Assembly (NCBI RefSeq): GCF_001039355.2
Contig: NW_019775557.1
Location: 109,398 to 173,397, forward strand
DNA: 64,000 nt
Reading direction: 5' to 3'
Source: Lingula anatina
Taxonomy: Eukaryota; Brachiopoda; Lingulata; Lingulida; Lingulidae
Shown here: positions 1-15,500 of the stretch, piece after piece
Layout: every line of letters begins with the position of its first letter
Position numbering within the stretch: the stretch's first letter is position 1
The notes under the pieces: generated by a model
What the model was told of the DNA's origin: nothing
The model's database searches: none
Seen by the model: the letters and a program-made list of their open reading frames with translations, nothing else
Program-made: the position numbers and the translations under genes

Positions 1-4
1 GAAG

Positions 5-608
5 ATGGCAGATAACGCCGCTGTAGTGGCGTCGAGGATAAAGGATGAGACGGATGATTCTGCTTATGGGGAGAGGCCGAGTTCAGAGAAAAATTCATCT
101 AGTGTGACAGATCATAATGGCGGAGTGGAGCAGTGCGATAGTACTTCTAGTTCGCTGAGCACGCATTCAAAATCTGCGTCAGCGGAGGTTAAGGGATTAG
201 ATGCAGCGCAGATGGCGGAGCAGTCAAACATTCCGCCATCAAAGGCTGGAGCGGCTGCGAGTTTTCTCTACGGTATGATGCCGTACCACGCTAACCAGTC
301 AGCAACGAATATGATCAACCCGATGTTGGTGATTCCCCAGCCGTACATGCTGTCAGGAAGAATGCCTTTTCCTGAAATGCGCGAAGACGTATCGAAAGCA
401 TTGGACCTGTCACGAAACTCACGCCCAACAAGTAGGGAAAGCAGCGAAGCCACCATGGAGATCCCTTACCCTGCGGAAGAGCGAAGGAAGTGGCAGCAAA
501 TGCGCGATCGCAGCTCTTCCAGCGAGATGCAGGACAACGCGGTGCTCATAGAGTCAGATGATGACATGAGTCAGGATGACCCATTACGGAAAAGATCTCG
601 TCATTCAG
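5..608 (+). CDS. Pax-like gene, exon 1 (N-terminal extension)
   Basis: ATG at 5 sits in AAGATGGC, a YY1-like start context. It codes 201 residues plus one base and stops at the donor CAG|GTAGGC. The product is low-complexity, rich in Ser, Asp and Glu, with an ALDLSR stretch at about residues 136-141 that weakly resembles a CtBP-binding PxDLS motif, and a basic RKRSRH run at the end that could serve as nuclear localisation signal. Reading through the donor adds only intron-coded residues to a stop at 742. Additional exons inside the 18.4-kb intron cannot be excluded. Confidence 0.75.
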
Positions 609-3600
609 GTAGGCTTATTTATCTCTGTCTGATGATGTTATCTTGTCATACTAAATACCATCACGTAACACTCTCAATACAACTACACACGATTTTTCAT
701 TCAGGCCAAATTTGTTTTAAATGCTTTTTATCAGCTCTTTGATTGAACGCCATTTTGCAAGCCACAAATATTTACCCTCTGTTTTAATGTTGAGATATTA
801 TACTTGTTTAAAAAAGGGCTTAGTCTTAAGAGATTGATTGTGAAAAATCTCCTTTTTATTTATGTTTAAAATATTGTATAAACAGACCTTTTAGATATTA
901 AGTTTGTTTGTGTTCATTTCCAGTTTAAAAAAAGGAAAAAGTCAACTTGGAAATTAGAATTAAAAAAATGCAGCTTTTTCTTTGATTTATGTGATCAATT
1001 TCTAAAAATAGTATAGAAATTTAACAGAACAGTAAGGGTATGTTTCAGGTACAGAAACAGTAACTCTTTCAAAAAATGTAAATTGAGCCAAGTTTATACC
1101 AAAGTACAGTCTCTGTTTCTTTGTCCTTGGGTTAAAACATATAGACAGAGCACTTTTTTATGAATTCATAGATAGTATAAGGAAAAAACAAGGTTTGCAT
1201 TGTTGAATTGATTGATTCTGAAATGAATCTCGCATTGCCTTACGCAATTTTCACTTCTCAGCGGAAAAGATAACATTATAGCGGGAAGATTAGGATTAAA
1301 TGGGCTTTAAAAAGTTATGTCAATACACAGATTTAACATTAGATAACCCAGGATTATAAAAAAACAGCATTCCTTTTTTACTGTGGTTTTTGTGTCGGCC
1401 TTAAGAAGGCAGTCAGATTGTATTCATCTGGCATCTTTTGAGATATAATCTAAGGCGCTTATCCGAGCTCCTGTCCTATAGTTCTTTTTTTTTCTCATGA
1501 AATTTCACCAGATAATGTTTATGGGTCAATTTTTATCCCTCTTAAATTTTCAATTGACTGCATTAACTCTGTGCATTTTTCACAAATTACCAAGCAACCA
1601 TTTAAAAACAGCGGCAGCCATTTTGAACCCACAGCTCCATGGGAAATTTATGGCAAGTTAACGCCCTAGAAGACCGCTCTTGCCGTTCCTGGGGCTATAG
1701 CATGTGACCTCTTCCTTCGCAAACAACTCGTCCTTTCTTCCAAATAGGTTAGCGTTATGCACACCTGGGTCTCATGTATTGACATGTCCATAGTCAGCTT
1801 AGCTCGGCTCGACCTTGCGTGCAGACTTCAAATGTGCTTGCCTTTCATTCGTCCAAGTGGCGCCATTTTTTTTCACGCCCTTATGATTTTAAGTGATTTA
1901 AATAAATGGATTCCACATGTTTTCGCCCCCGTGTGCTGACATTTCACATGCATGCATGCTTAACATACCGCGATGATTCGAGATTTTGAGGTGAAATGCA
2001 TTTTTTAAGTAAGTTTTTTTTATGGACTTTTGATAGACTGTGCATCTTAATAACATATACGTTTTCGCATTTTTGCATGATGCACTTTTGTTGCTTCGTG
2101 GTTTGATTTTTTATTACTACATCAAGTTTTTAACAGATTTCCCCTAAAACTGATTTTCGCCCTAAGCTGGATTAAATGTTTTATGGTATCGATTATTATA
2201 TGTGTACGATTGCAATTTTTTATTATCTTGGGTGAGCTGAGAGAAGCGAGAGCTGAGTCTTGTGGTTATTTTTCTGCACTTATTAAGTCTAGACAGGCAA
2301 GATGGTATTACGATAATGATGTATTACACAACAAAATGGATTTTTTTAAATTTAGCTTTAAGCTTTCAAATTATGAGTTTGAAAATAGAGAAGATTTATT
2401 TAAATTAGGGTAATCTAATGTGTACTTTTGAGTAACAGATGTGGATTTCAGGTGTTGAAAGTCCAGTCCTATCCTCGCTTGTGGGTTGTTTGTTAAAAGA
2501 AAAAAAATTGATCGCTGTGTGTCGCATTACGATAACTGCAGGAAAGAAAGCTCAATTGTTATGCGGAGCATCTGCGCTTTACCATACAGTGCCTTAGGTT
2601 TGACCTTTAGGAGTTGTTCATGCAATCGTCGCGTGATCAGTAGGCGCGCAATGTCGCGCCTGCGCAATTTTAATGCTTGAAGTAATGCGGCTGTATATGG
2701 AAGTGTATTTGTGCTTTCTTTTTTTCAGTTGGTCAAAAGTTTATCTTTCTTATTTGAAATTTATTTCAGAATGAGACTTTGATGCGAAATGAGCTTTTTG
2801 CAGTCATATCGCACGTTTAGACGAAATATCTGAAATCCTTCGTTTTTTGTTAATATTCACGATGGTTCTGTGAATCGATTGCAGTGACATTGAAATTTTT
2901 TAATGTGATTTTTTCCACAAACAGTTATATTTTTGAAAGGGTACTGAACATCCCAATTTTTAGTTACATTTTATGATAGTGGGTGTTTTTTCTTTTTTTC
3001 AGTAAAACGTGAGAAATATAGTTTTACGTAATAGCATGCATTTTGTATATTCGATATGTTTGTTCGTTTGAAAAGGTACGAGGTAATAACAGATTGATTG
3101 CTGTCATTTATTTTCAAAAAAAAAAAACCAGCACTGAAATTTGAGATTTAGCATTCTGTGAATTTCAGTCGTCTTTTTCCCTGAACTTGTCATTTAATTG
3201 TTCTGTAAGTTCCGTCTTTTGTCATTTTGTAAATTTAGAATTCTAAAAAGGCACAGATTATATACAGTCGTGTATTTAGAAGAAAGTGAGCATGAAATAT
3301 GAACATAAGTATCCTGTTAATTTCATTTTGCTTTATTTTCCCCATCAATAAGTCACTTAAATGATTACGTCTTCCTTTTTCATTTAGAATAATACATATA
3401 TGATACCTCTTCTTTTCTACACAAAGATTGCTATTCGTATGTCAGCCAAACTTTTTGTCCTTTTTCTTTTTTCTTGACGTATTTTCTTCTGATCTCCCTC
3501 CACATTCTTCTAACCAAATAAAATGAAAATCTTGCACATATCAAAAAGATATCCTTGGCCATTTTGACAAATCCAAGATGGCTGACATTGTGGGATATAG

Positions 3601-6076
3601 CAGTAGGTATGGCTATATATAGTTATACATGTACCCTTTTACTCAATAAAACTATACTTTAGCTTATGCCATTCTTTGAGCAAAACCAAGCTTGATAAAA
3701 TCCCTGTGTTAGTGTTAAATGTTCAGAGTCACAAATATAAAGCTTATCTGGCCCTTACTCAGCTTAGTATAGACATCAGTCTGAATAGTTTTCTCATCTT
3801 TGTGATTTTTTTTTATTAAAACATTTATATATTTTTTATCACTCTGAGTAAGATTCTTTGTCAGTGTAATAAAAGTATAAAATGTATTTAAAAAAAAAAG
3901 AAATTGTTTTGGCAAAAAAAAAAAAGAAAAGATGTTAACAAGGTGATATGTTGTGGGTTTAAACTTACAACAAATGACAGATTTATGATAAGCGGTTTTT
4001 CAAAAATGCCTCCCAACGTAAAATGGAGCATCTGCCAGGGTTGATTGTTTATTCCCACCAAGATAATTTTATTTGCATGTGTATTTAAATTTACTTTAAA
4101 TAATTAAATGAATGAAATATTAATTCATTTTAAATAATTTATAAACTAGAAAACAATGGGTGATTATTTTAAAGGCTGTTTATTTATATGTTGGTAAGAT
4201 GTTTAAAAAGTGTAAGGATAATTAGAAATTGAATAAAATTTGATAAAAAATTAAAAAAAAAAAACATATATACCTGAAATCGAAATTGTTTTAATGAATT
4301 CATTTATATATGTAGAAAATGTACATATGTTTCATCATGAATAGTAATTAGGCATTAGATCTTCTGACATAGGTAGTAATTAGCTGCAACTTTTTAATTA
4401 TTTTGTTCACTGCTGTTTATTCAAAATATGGTGCTTATAAATTGATAAGAAATGTTTTTAGTGAAAAAAATTAATTGTAACTTAGAAAGTAAATTTTAAA
4501 TTCTGAAAATGTAATAATGGCAGAATTTAAAAAAGGAGTGAAAATAAATTAATAAAGGGATTATAAAATGTCCATTACAAGGAAACATTATTTTAAATGT
4601 TATTTCTATAACATCAACTGCAGGTGTCTTAATGATGCTTAATTTATTTCAAACTAAGAAAGATTTCGCTATAAAAGATCTGAAATAAGACACGTGAAAT
4701 TAGAATGAGTGCTTCAGAGTCCCCTTATTATTGTTTATAAATTTTTTTAAAATTGAAATTATCACCTCTGATTAAAGATAGTTATTATGTCTAACCTTCT
4801 CTCAGAATGTATAATTATAAATAATTTAGGCCAAATAATTAAATAAAATAAATAAAGTTTGGTCATGAAAAATTTTAATGCTTAATGATTGTCATTGTTT
4901 TCCTCTTTAAAGAAATACATTCTATAATATTTTATTTTATTTGCTTAGGATGTTTTTTATATCATTAGATAAAAAAAAACTCCTACAAAATGAAATAATT
5001 GCATTAAAATTATTTATGACTCAGTGTAATGTTTTTAAAGTTGATATTGTGTTGGTCAGAAAACAACTTGGGCGAGGTCAAGTTTTCGGACAGTTCAAAG
5101 GGCCCCGTTCAAATCTGTGCTTTATCTGAAACTGAGAGGTTCTTGCACCTGCCGTATTCTTGTGATTTTATTTTATTTGCAAGGTCAAGCTACGACATAC
5201 TTTGTTAGAAAGTAAACTCTGTGTGAAAAACACACAATTAAACGATAACAATAATATTTTTCTAGATCAACAACATTTCTTTCACACTGCCATGTGACTA
5301 GTGGGCGTTCAAATAAAACTCACCTGTAAGTTTTATTTAAACCAAATTTTTCTGAAAGCAGTAACAAAATTAGGAAAGTACTTTAACAATGTTTGGTTTT
5401 GATTTTTTTTTTTTTTCAATCTTCTTTTCTTTGAATCAGTGTTAAGCATTTTCCAGAAGCAAATATGTTTTCAGTATATAATGACCACAAGGAAGACCTA
5501 AACACATATTCAGTTTAAATCAGTTTGATATTAAACTGTACCAGTCAAAGATTATTTCTCCAAAACAAAATCAATTTTGTTTTTAAAGAGGTGATCTTAG
5601 TTAAAATAACATGTATTAAAGCGTTACTTATTTTTTGATTTTGTAAAGTTAGAGGAAATATTTATTGATTGCGAATATGGGTATTATAGTAAGGGAAAGA
5701 CAAATTGAAAGAATCATACAGTATTAGAATGGTTTTTATTGCAAATGCAATAGAAATAGAATTTACATTGTATGCTACACTGATAGAAAGAACACAACTT
5801 TTACTTCATAGATTATCATTTAAAATAAAAAGATTTTCAGATAATTCAAATTTAATGGTTTTGAAAAAAAAGCATTAAAATGGATGTTACCAGAAATGTG
5901 TGATTTCTAACAGCATTGCATCAAGAATGGTCAGCTTCCAGTTTGGCAACATCTTAAAATATTTCAGATATCTCTGACTTCGATGTTTTTCAATGTTTTC
6001 TCCCATGGGAGAATTCTCTTTAAGATACATACATCAATAATTTCTCCTTGAATTGATAGACGACATATCAATTAAA

Positions 6077-6107
<31 letters not shown>

Positions 6108-9100
6108 TAAAGTTTAATCATATATATATACATCAACTGCTTCTCAAATAAATTTTGAGTTTATTCATATCCAACTTGCAGAGGATATATAACCAAGTTT
6201 CTTTTTGCGAAAACTGGAGGTATTTTTCATATCTGATGTTTATGGATTAACGTGGAATTCTTCTGGGCAAGGAGGTCACAACGCATGCGTCTTGATGTCA
6301 GCTCGGTTGCATTGCGGTTTGAGAAATAATAAAAAAACTGCACCGACTTGATCAGTCACTCGGTTCATCTGCCATGCCATTCTGCTTCGAGCACCCAGTA
6401 TCTTTTATTTCTTGATTTAATACCAAACTAACTCGGTACCAGAGGGGAAAATTTCAGCCAGCCGTATAAAATAAGATAAGGATCAGGGAAAAATTGCTTT
6501 TTTCACTTTTTACGCTCTATTGACATCAATTTCAAATTATAATTACATCCTTTGAGGTGACTACTTTATTCCTCAATAGTTGTATCCTTATTTTTTCTTT
6601 AAATTTCAACACCTTACTTCAGTAAAATTTATTATGAATAGAAAAAAAACTTTTAAACTTTTCGTACACTATTAACTTTGATCCTTAGCCTAATCTGAAG
6701 TCTCAAATCTGGGAAGTAATATTTTTAGATATGTAGTATAAAGAACTTAAAGGAAAGAGCTAGCAGTGAAAGTATTTTATTTTTGTTAAGATTGAACCTT
6801 TTAGGAGGGGTGTTTTGCATTTGGCCATTATTTTCTTGGTAAATGATTATATGAAAATGTAAGAGCTAGGGAAAATATAAATTGTGGACAAGTTGTTGCT
6901 TTTATTGATTTGCCCTAAATTGCAATGTGTAATGTTTGCCAGATAAAAAAGTATTGTTTTACAGTGTTAAAAGGCACCACTTGAAACTATCAGCAACGTG
7001 ATAGTAACTTAATTAGAAATCTACAAACTGTACATTTCTTCCTTGTTCTTAGTTTTAACATAAAACTGCTCCTTTGCACTGCATCGAAAATAGGAATAAA
7101 TAAGATTTTGGCTTCTTATCACAAAATTTTGAAGCAAGAGATATTAATGAGAAGCAAATGTTGATCACTGAAGATGAAGAATTTCATTTGAAAGTAAATA
7201 TATTTATTCCTTTTTCTAAACCTTTCTAAATTGCAAGTACAGCATTTTACTCCTGACTTTTTCAAACCTGAAAACGTGTTTCAAGTTTAACTTCAGTCCT
7301 CTTATCAATAAAATAAATCAGTGTATTATGACTTATCCTTTAAAATTTGTCAGTTGTAACATTAAGGTCAATTGACTTAATTTCCCACTATTAGACCATT
7401 ATTGTCATACCCATTTTGGATGCTTGTCAAATGCTTACAATATGATAACCAAATAACTACTGTAAACCGTCCAAGTTGCTCCATTGAAGTAACAGGTGTT
7501 GGTTGACTTTCTTGAGTATCAGAGTTGCAGTTTCTTTCTCAGTTTTCATAAGTACAACCATGTGACGCTACAGAGATTGCATCTCTTGGAAACTTTTGTT
7601 CAAGCAGAGATAGACCTCACTGTCAAAGTCGGAAGCTTATGAGCATTAAATCCTTCAATTAAATTTCCCTCAAGCTTTCCAAATGGCTCTGCTCAAATGC
7701 TCTCTTTTTCAAGAATCTGTATGTAAGTGCGAGAGGAAATTTTTATTGTTTTATCAGTAGTTTTTCTCTCAACATCTATATGATTGTCATAAAATGGGAC
7801 AACCTCTGAATATCTCATCGTGCTAAACACCATCAAGCTAAAGAACTTCTGCAGGTCCATTAAAACTGTTATCAGAAATCCTTCCTAAGGATTCCAAGTT
7901 GTTTTCCTCAGTAATTTCTATTTTCCAAGAAACTCTTTACAAGAGAGACAATAAACAAGGAAAGAAGAAATGATCCACGTTTTTATCAGTCCAAGATGCA
8001 GCACTAGGTTTGCCCCGAATTGATGACCATATTTTGACGTTAATCTCCAGTATTTGCGGCTCGCATGGCCCTGTTGGGAGTCTTAACTGCCAGCAAGATC
8101 ATGTAACTTGAGATCAGACCCTGGTATACCAGTATTTAACAAGTGATGATCCCCTGGGGGCCATTGTACTGACTGATCTCTCTGTTTTTCTCTTCATGGA
8201 TGTTCGTCTAAGTCCTCGTCCTTGCGGCACCAAAATTTACACCCTGTGTATAATAGGCTTCATAATCAAACAAAAAAAGAAAGAAAGAAAAGAAAATTGG
8301 TAATGCAACTCTCATTTTGATTTTTTATAATAAATGTCCAGAGCTGTTATTTTTTGTTTAGTTAAACTTAATGATCCCAATGGATTTTAATCTGGCTTGT
8401 CTTTTGCCCCAAGATTTTCACCCTGAAAATGCTCAGTTACTCCTACATACTTTAAAGAAAGGCTAAATGCCAGATAAGGGTATGAAGTACATTTCCACAT
8501 ACATGTAGCTGACCGGCATTCTTGGTTTAGTCATATTATCACGATGATAACAGATGAATAAAAGGAGGAATTTTTGTACATTTTCTCTCCCCTTTTCCTT
8601 CTTGGTTTTGGCCAATGCGACTCAGAACACTGTATCCTGTAAGTGCTGTTTTTGGTATTTTGATAGTGAACAAGTCAGTTAGTATAATTATTGTTCCTAC
8701 TCCATTGCCAGTGTTTCTTAGAACACTGAGATTATAACAAATTATTTTTAAAAGAGTATAGAGAATGATTGCTTGTTTTGGTAGGCTCTTTATTGTCAAA
8801 AAAGTGGAAATTTTGAAAGCTTCAGTCCATAAAATCTGCTAAAGGCCCGCTTTTCAATGGGGACAGTTAGCTGTATGAGTTAGCCATAAGATTTAGTTCA
8901 ATTGTCCTTTATGTTTTATCCTAAAAATAATTTTTGTTAATAGTTCCAGAAACCAGTGAGAATTATCATATAAGATTCCCCAATCACCAAAACTTCCTAG
9001 AAAATATGAGAAACTTCAATTTTCAGTATTGGCTTTGCCAAGAATTATTTGCTTTCTTTCATTAGAGTTGATCAGATGTTCAAACAATATTTAGGGAGTT

Positions 9101-12100
9101 CTCAGTAGTATGTTATATCATTGTTAATAAGATTACAATCAAAATTTGTGGTTAACTTATAATTTAGAAAGCTTGATTACACTGAAAAAAGACTTAGCTA
9201 CAGTGATTATGATTTCTGAAATCATACGATCGAAATTAGAAATGATGACTTTCAAATTGTTGTTGTTGTTAAATAAGTTACAAATTCTTCTCAATTTTTG
9301 CCTTTTTTATGACGGAATGTTTATAAAATGGAAAAGAAAAAATGAACAATTACTTATTTTCAGTGTAAGAATATTTTTAACTGGTATGAAACTACAGAAT
9401 GCTAAGTTTGCTGTATGTGCTGATATTTTATTATTTACAGATATTTGTTATTTACAGAATTATTGAACAGGCATACTAAATAATTTTAAGGTTTCTAAGA
9501 CAACAACATCAGTCCTGTTCGAGCACAAGAATGATTTAAGTGCTTATTATAAAGAGGAAAAATTCATTTCTGTTGCCATCAACTGTTAAACTCAAAAAGA
9601 TCACTGAAGCTTGTGCTCTTCGAGGCTGGCATTAATGAACAGCGATGAAATAAAATCACTGAAATCTAACTATGAAACAATCCAAATGGAAAAAATTATT
9701 TCCACTAATTTTTCCTTCCTGTGGTACACGAGAATGTAAATCTGATATAAAAAGAATTGATGTTCATAAATGGTATTGTCTCCAACTTATGGAAGAATAA
9801 ACAAGGGAAAATGAGACTTTTGATGAGAGCATCGTTCTTTACAAATTACTGCACACATCTCATATTTTTTACGTGATGTGTCGCCAGAAAATCCTTTTCT
9901 TTCGTAATTTTCATTTGATGACTGTTAATATTAAAAAAAAAAAAAACAAGTTTGTGGTCTTGTGGGATGGCAAAGGTATTTGATACACAATGTTACCATA
10001 GAGGAAATTTGATTTTTATAACTATATCTGAAAGGCATAGAAGATAGAGAGGCGAGAGGAAAATTTTCATCATGAAAAAAATATTGAAGCATCTCATAAA
10101 AGATGGGCCCACACGGAATTTTGTGGTATAGTATCTGAAAATTGAGTTAAGATTGATAATGATTTTGTGGTCTTTGGGTCAGTAATAAAAAAATATAAGA
10201 GACATTGTGCAGAAAAGCGTAATTTTTTTTAAATAATTTGTAAGTAATGAAATTCTGTAGTTTCATGTTCAACAAGAAGAAAAGGTAGTCCCAGCATGAT
10301 TTTTTTGCTAAGTAAAATTTCTTTCAAAATAAATTATTATCATGGTGACTGAATTGATCTGACTGAAATGCACTTGTTCATGATTTGATTTTTGTGTGGT
10401 AAAGAAGTATAACTGGTTAGATTTACTGGCAAACAGCAGTGCTTAAAGGTTTCTGTAAATTTACAGAAGTTAACTTAATGTTGAAGTTTAAAAATCCATG
10501 TGTTATCTTTTGCAATAGGTCACTTTTATTTTCAATTTTTCTTTTCATTTTTTTGAAATATTTTAGAAGTTGAAGTTTTTAAATCCGTGTTTCTGTGACT
10601 TTCAAGGCATTAAACTCTTTTTGAAATTATAAATTTAACTCATTGACAGTGCAATTTAAATTTAGATTTTGATTTTTTAAGCAAAGGTTTTTGAGCCTTA
10701 CTTATTAGTGTTAGTGCTCTTTTGTATTATTTCCTGGAGTGCTTGTTTTGAGGTGTTCATTGAGAAAAAAATCTATGAAAATCTATGAAGCAATTTTCAC
10801 TCATAAAAAAGCATAATTAGCTGCCTTTCCCTTGCATAACATTATATTAAATCAAGGCCATGGATTCACCCGGGAATTACATGAATGGTTCCTTGGCAAT
10901 ATTTAATCTCTCCATTCTGATTTCCGGAGAATTTTCCCAAGAAAGAAATAAAGTAAATTAGCTTTATTTGTTATGAGTTTTTTATACATACAATCGTGAT
11001 CAATCCCTTTTCCCTGTGATGAAAAAAATGCAGTGTTCAAACAAGATTGCCATCTTTAGCAATCTGTCTATTGAACTTGTGTACACTGTAAGCTTGTAAA
11101 GTTAATAATAGCAAGGGAGAGATCTCTCGTCACATGGGCAGAAAAAGGAAGTGGAAAATTTATCCAATAAGTAGTTGGGCAAACTCTAGTTTATTTGATT
11201 TCTAGGGAAGAATATATTTTTTACAGTAATGTTTACTTAGAAACCAAGAGTTAAAGAAATGGCTAGGATGAGAATTTCTCTCCATTTGGAATAATTCTGC
11301 TCTTTGGGATCGAAAACAAAATATCTGATTTATCTGTTTTTTTGCAAGAAATATATAAAGAAAATAAAAAACATGGATTTCAGCAGAGATTTCAAAAGGG
11401 AAATGCCCCTTTATAATCATTCACTGTTCCCAATTCTAATAAGGGGGTGTCCTTATGAAAGTTACCCCAAAATTTGAGATCTTCAATCTGTGTAATTTTG
11501 TTAGTAAGAGCTTGATATAAAGTAGTATTCAGCTGGCATAAACATGTACAAAAGCTGAAAAATTATTTCATTTTCAGTTATTATTATTATTATTATATGT
11601 AGAGAAAGTGTTTTAGAAAAGAAAATTATTCCCACAATTATTTTATGTAATGAATAAAAGGTTTATTTTTCCAGTTTTTAAAGCAGTATCTCTTAATGCT
11701 GAATTAATTGTAAGCTAGAGAGTTTTCCTGTAGAAATATTTTGTGCTTTTGTTTAAATATGTTAAAACTTTAGATGGAGATTTTTTCCAAACTTATGTGT
11801 TCACAATTAGGAAAATATCAAATTCTAATGTTTAAATTACTTTCTAAAAATCAAATTTTCACTATTATCATTTGTGAAAAACCTGTTTTTTTCAAATAAT
11901 GTGAAATTATCAGAATCTAATTTAACATTTATTTAATAATTATTTATTTGTCTGAAAGTATTTTTACTTCCATCAACTTTGTTATGAAGTTCTAGTAAAA
12001 TCAAAATAAATGTTGAGACATTACAAATCATATTAAAAAACCAAAAATTTAATTCACATTTTTATCCCAAGCCAAAAAAAAATTGGCAGGTGTCACCAAG

Positions 12101-12487
12101 TGAGATTGGAAAGTATGTTTCCCACAGCTTTAAAACCTTCAAGTTGACACAAAAACAATTACTGGTTTTTCCGCTGGTTGAGTGCCTGCCATCATTGTAG
12201 TTACACGACCATGTTCTTTATAGTGAAACAATAATTGATTTTCAAAGTCAGTAATCACAGGAGGATTTCTTTATTAAAGGGATGCTACATTTTTACAGTG
12301 TTTCTGGCATGATTTTTTTTTCAGTCATTGAATGCAGAAAAATTGGCTGACAGAGGAATGGTCGTTTTTTGTCTTTATAATTAAAATTATCAACATCAGT
12401 AAGTCCACATGGAGTAATTAATGGGGTGAATTTTTTGGCCTGTAATCATCCATCCTGAACTGAACATTGCAGTTATGGATTCCCTGC

Positions 12488-12566
<79 letters not shown>

Positions 12567-15500
12567 ATAAAAGAGATGGAATTTTCAGAATTATCATAAT
12601 GATGTACTTAAGGTTTTTTTCTTCTATTAGTCTCACAAAGAAAATTAATTTTTTTTAATTGACTCTCTGCCATGCTACTAATTTTGTTCTTTTTATCATC
12701 AAGACCTGCAAGCAGCAACAACTTTTTTGGTTGTAAGAATCTGCTCTAGATGTCTTTATTTCCCCTACGCACTCATCTCTGAGCATGAAACTCCTTCATT
12801 GAACTTTCTATAGAAAGTACTCAAAATGTCAACCCCTTCTTCCATCGTCATGTTTTATTAATTTTTTTTCAAAACATTTGTTTTTTGGTTACAAAAATAC
12901 TTTTTGACATGTGAACACATCCTAGCATGCAGTTTTAGGAGCCTTCAGATCTTTTGTAGGTAACAAATGAAACCTGTCAGTGATTTTTCAAGCACATCAA
13001 AATACAGCATCAAAACATCTAAACTCTGAACCTGACAGATAATTTATTTCAGGAACAGTCTTTTATTTTCAAATATAAGCTTATTTGTTCTGTCATCATC
13101 TTCTCCTAGAAGGAGCATGTAGGCATATTTTAGATGGATTGTCAACCTCATGGATCTTTCCGTAGCACAGCTTCACCTTTCCTTTGTTCAGGGTCCGTAG
13201 TCGTTAGCCGTTTCCCTCCAGCAAAAATAAAACGGGTCAGAATGCTATCGTGGTATTTTTAATATTTCTGTATCTATTTGAAAAATCCATTGCGTGAAAT
13301 GGCATAAAATATGTCATTATAGTAAAGGTAGTAAACAGCCGCTGACTCAATACAAACCATTGAGTGGCAATTGCGCATGGTCAGCCAAGCAGTAAATTGC
13401 ATAAAGAGAAGTCCAATAGAAATGCTTATGGGGTCAACGAGTGAATTTTATAGGCTATGGATTCTGAGCCGCTTGATGCGCTTCAATTGAGAAATGGACG
13501 CTTCATTTGGTGATGCAGCTTAACTAATAGGATTGAGTTGGGAAGGAGAAGGAAGAGCATGTTTGAAAAATTTGATGAAGAGCTCTCGTCATATGACGGA
13601 CTCCATAAAAAAAGAGTTGAAAGTAGAGAGTTTAATAACTGTGATTAGCATAATGTTATTGTGTAGAATATGGATTTTTAACTTATGAAATGATACATTA
13701 GTTTTAACTAACATGAACGAAATTGTATTCTTACCCTCAGCAACAAATACAGATTAAAGTACATATATATTCCTTTTTAGGTTGACATTTAAATGGCAAA
13801 CGTAATAAGGATGAAAAGAAAAACAAATATTTTGAATGAAATATCATTTCTTCAGTAAAAAGATAAAACCATCAACATTCTATTTACCTAAATGTTAAGA
13901 TGTTATTTGGGTATTCTATGGAACAATTGTATTTTTAGGAGGAGGAAGGTGGGTACGTGTTTGTAACACTTGTTAACACAACATGGGTTTTGTTAATACC
14001 ATTTTGAGTACAACCTCATGGGAATCGTTATTTGTACTAGACATTATACTGTAGTAAACCGTTAATTAGTGCTGATAACATAAATGTGAATACATATCAT
14101 TTACATATCCAAATGGATCTAAGCATGACAGTTTGCATGTGGTGAACTATTAATAGTATTGAGAGCTTATTTCCATATATGTGATCTACATATTCGTTAA
14201 TGCAAATTGTACCCACAATTAAATTTTAAGGTCTTGAGGCATGGCATGTCGCATGTCAGTCCTAGAAGTTAATCTAAAATGTAAATTAAGTTCATGTATA
14301 AAAGTAGAGGGACTTACAGACTGAGAGAGTGAGAGATAGTTATAGATACGGTAGAAGAGACCTGAGTCTTCAGGCGCTTGAATAAACCATGTAACTACGT
14401 GTTTGTAACACTTGTTAACACAACATGGGTTTTGTTAATACCATTTTGAGTACAACCTCATGGGAATCGTTATTTGTACTAGACATTATACAGTATAATT
14501 TTATAATCAAACTATAGTCTACACGCTTTAAATGAATTTATACACTTTTATATATCTGTCCAATGAACTATACAAAACATCAACAATTCAGCGATGACAC
14601 TGGTTTTATGGCCTGTTCAAAATTGGGAGGTGAATGTTTTGGGGTCAGCTAAGGATATCTTACTTTTGCGGGTCATTAATTATCATGAATACGAATTAGA
14701 AAGTTAACGCTTTACAAAAAGAGCCAACTGGGTACAGAATAATAAGAAGGACAGAATTAAAACCAAGGGCAGATGGCTTTGGAAATTGTCACAACATGGT
14801 CACAATTGGTTTTGCAGTCAAGTTATTGATGAGGAGGAAGATTCAAAGAGGATGAAAATTGTGGTCATGTTTTCTTGTCCAATCAATTGATACCTAATAG
14901 AATGGAAAGAAACAAAGTCCAGGCTCCCACGTTTCCCCACAAAGAAGTTGGATGATTTTTATGTTTCAATTCTATAATGCACTTTGTGCTTATAATTATA
15001 TTCTTGTTTTGTACTTTCTGATTAAGTGTCTATTGAGTTAGAGTTTAATATCTCATTTGTCTTATGATTATGAATTTCTGTAATTGGGATACATATATTC
15101 ATTTGTTTTCAAATGGAGATGACAAGAGCTTAGAGTTACCTTTATGAAAAAAGAGTGAGATATCAAAAATTGAGTTCACTTTGTCTAGACATCACCTGAC
15201 ATTTACTGTTGACGCCCATATTGTAGAAAAAAGATAAACCACAAATAACAGAAAACAGGCAGTTTTTATATAAATATAATAAGGTACAAGAAAGAAAGCT
15301 TTTTTTCTGTCTTAGCTCCATCTGACCTATAAATTAGAGCACATTGTGGTTTCTCAAGCATAGAAAGAGAATGTGAATCAATATTTGTCGCCACATGGTA
15401 CCATGACTTTGGAGGGAGCTGCGTCACTGGGTAAGCCTTCATCCTAGATTACAGTAATTTCTTAGGTCGGCACGCAAAAGTTTGACGTTATGCCTTGTGA

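Noticed and set aside
9146-9466. 106-codon open frame in the Pax intron
   Set aside because: Leu/Ile/Lys-rich composition expected of AT-rich random sequence; its first codon is not ATG and no splice signals or homology were recognised.
12418-12658. Two overlapping open frames with long Ile-Tyr runs
   Set aside because: They are produced by reading through the (AT)36 microsatellite on each strand.
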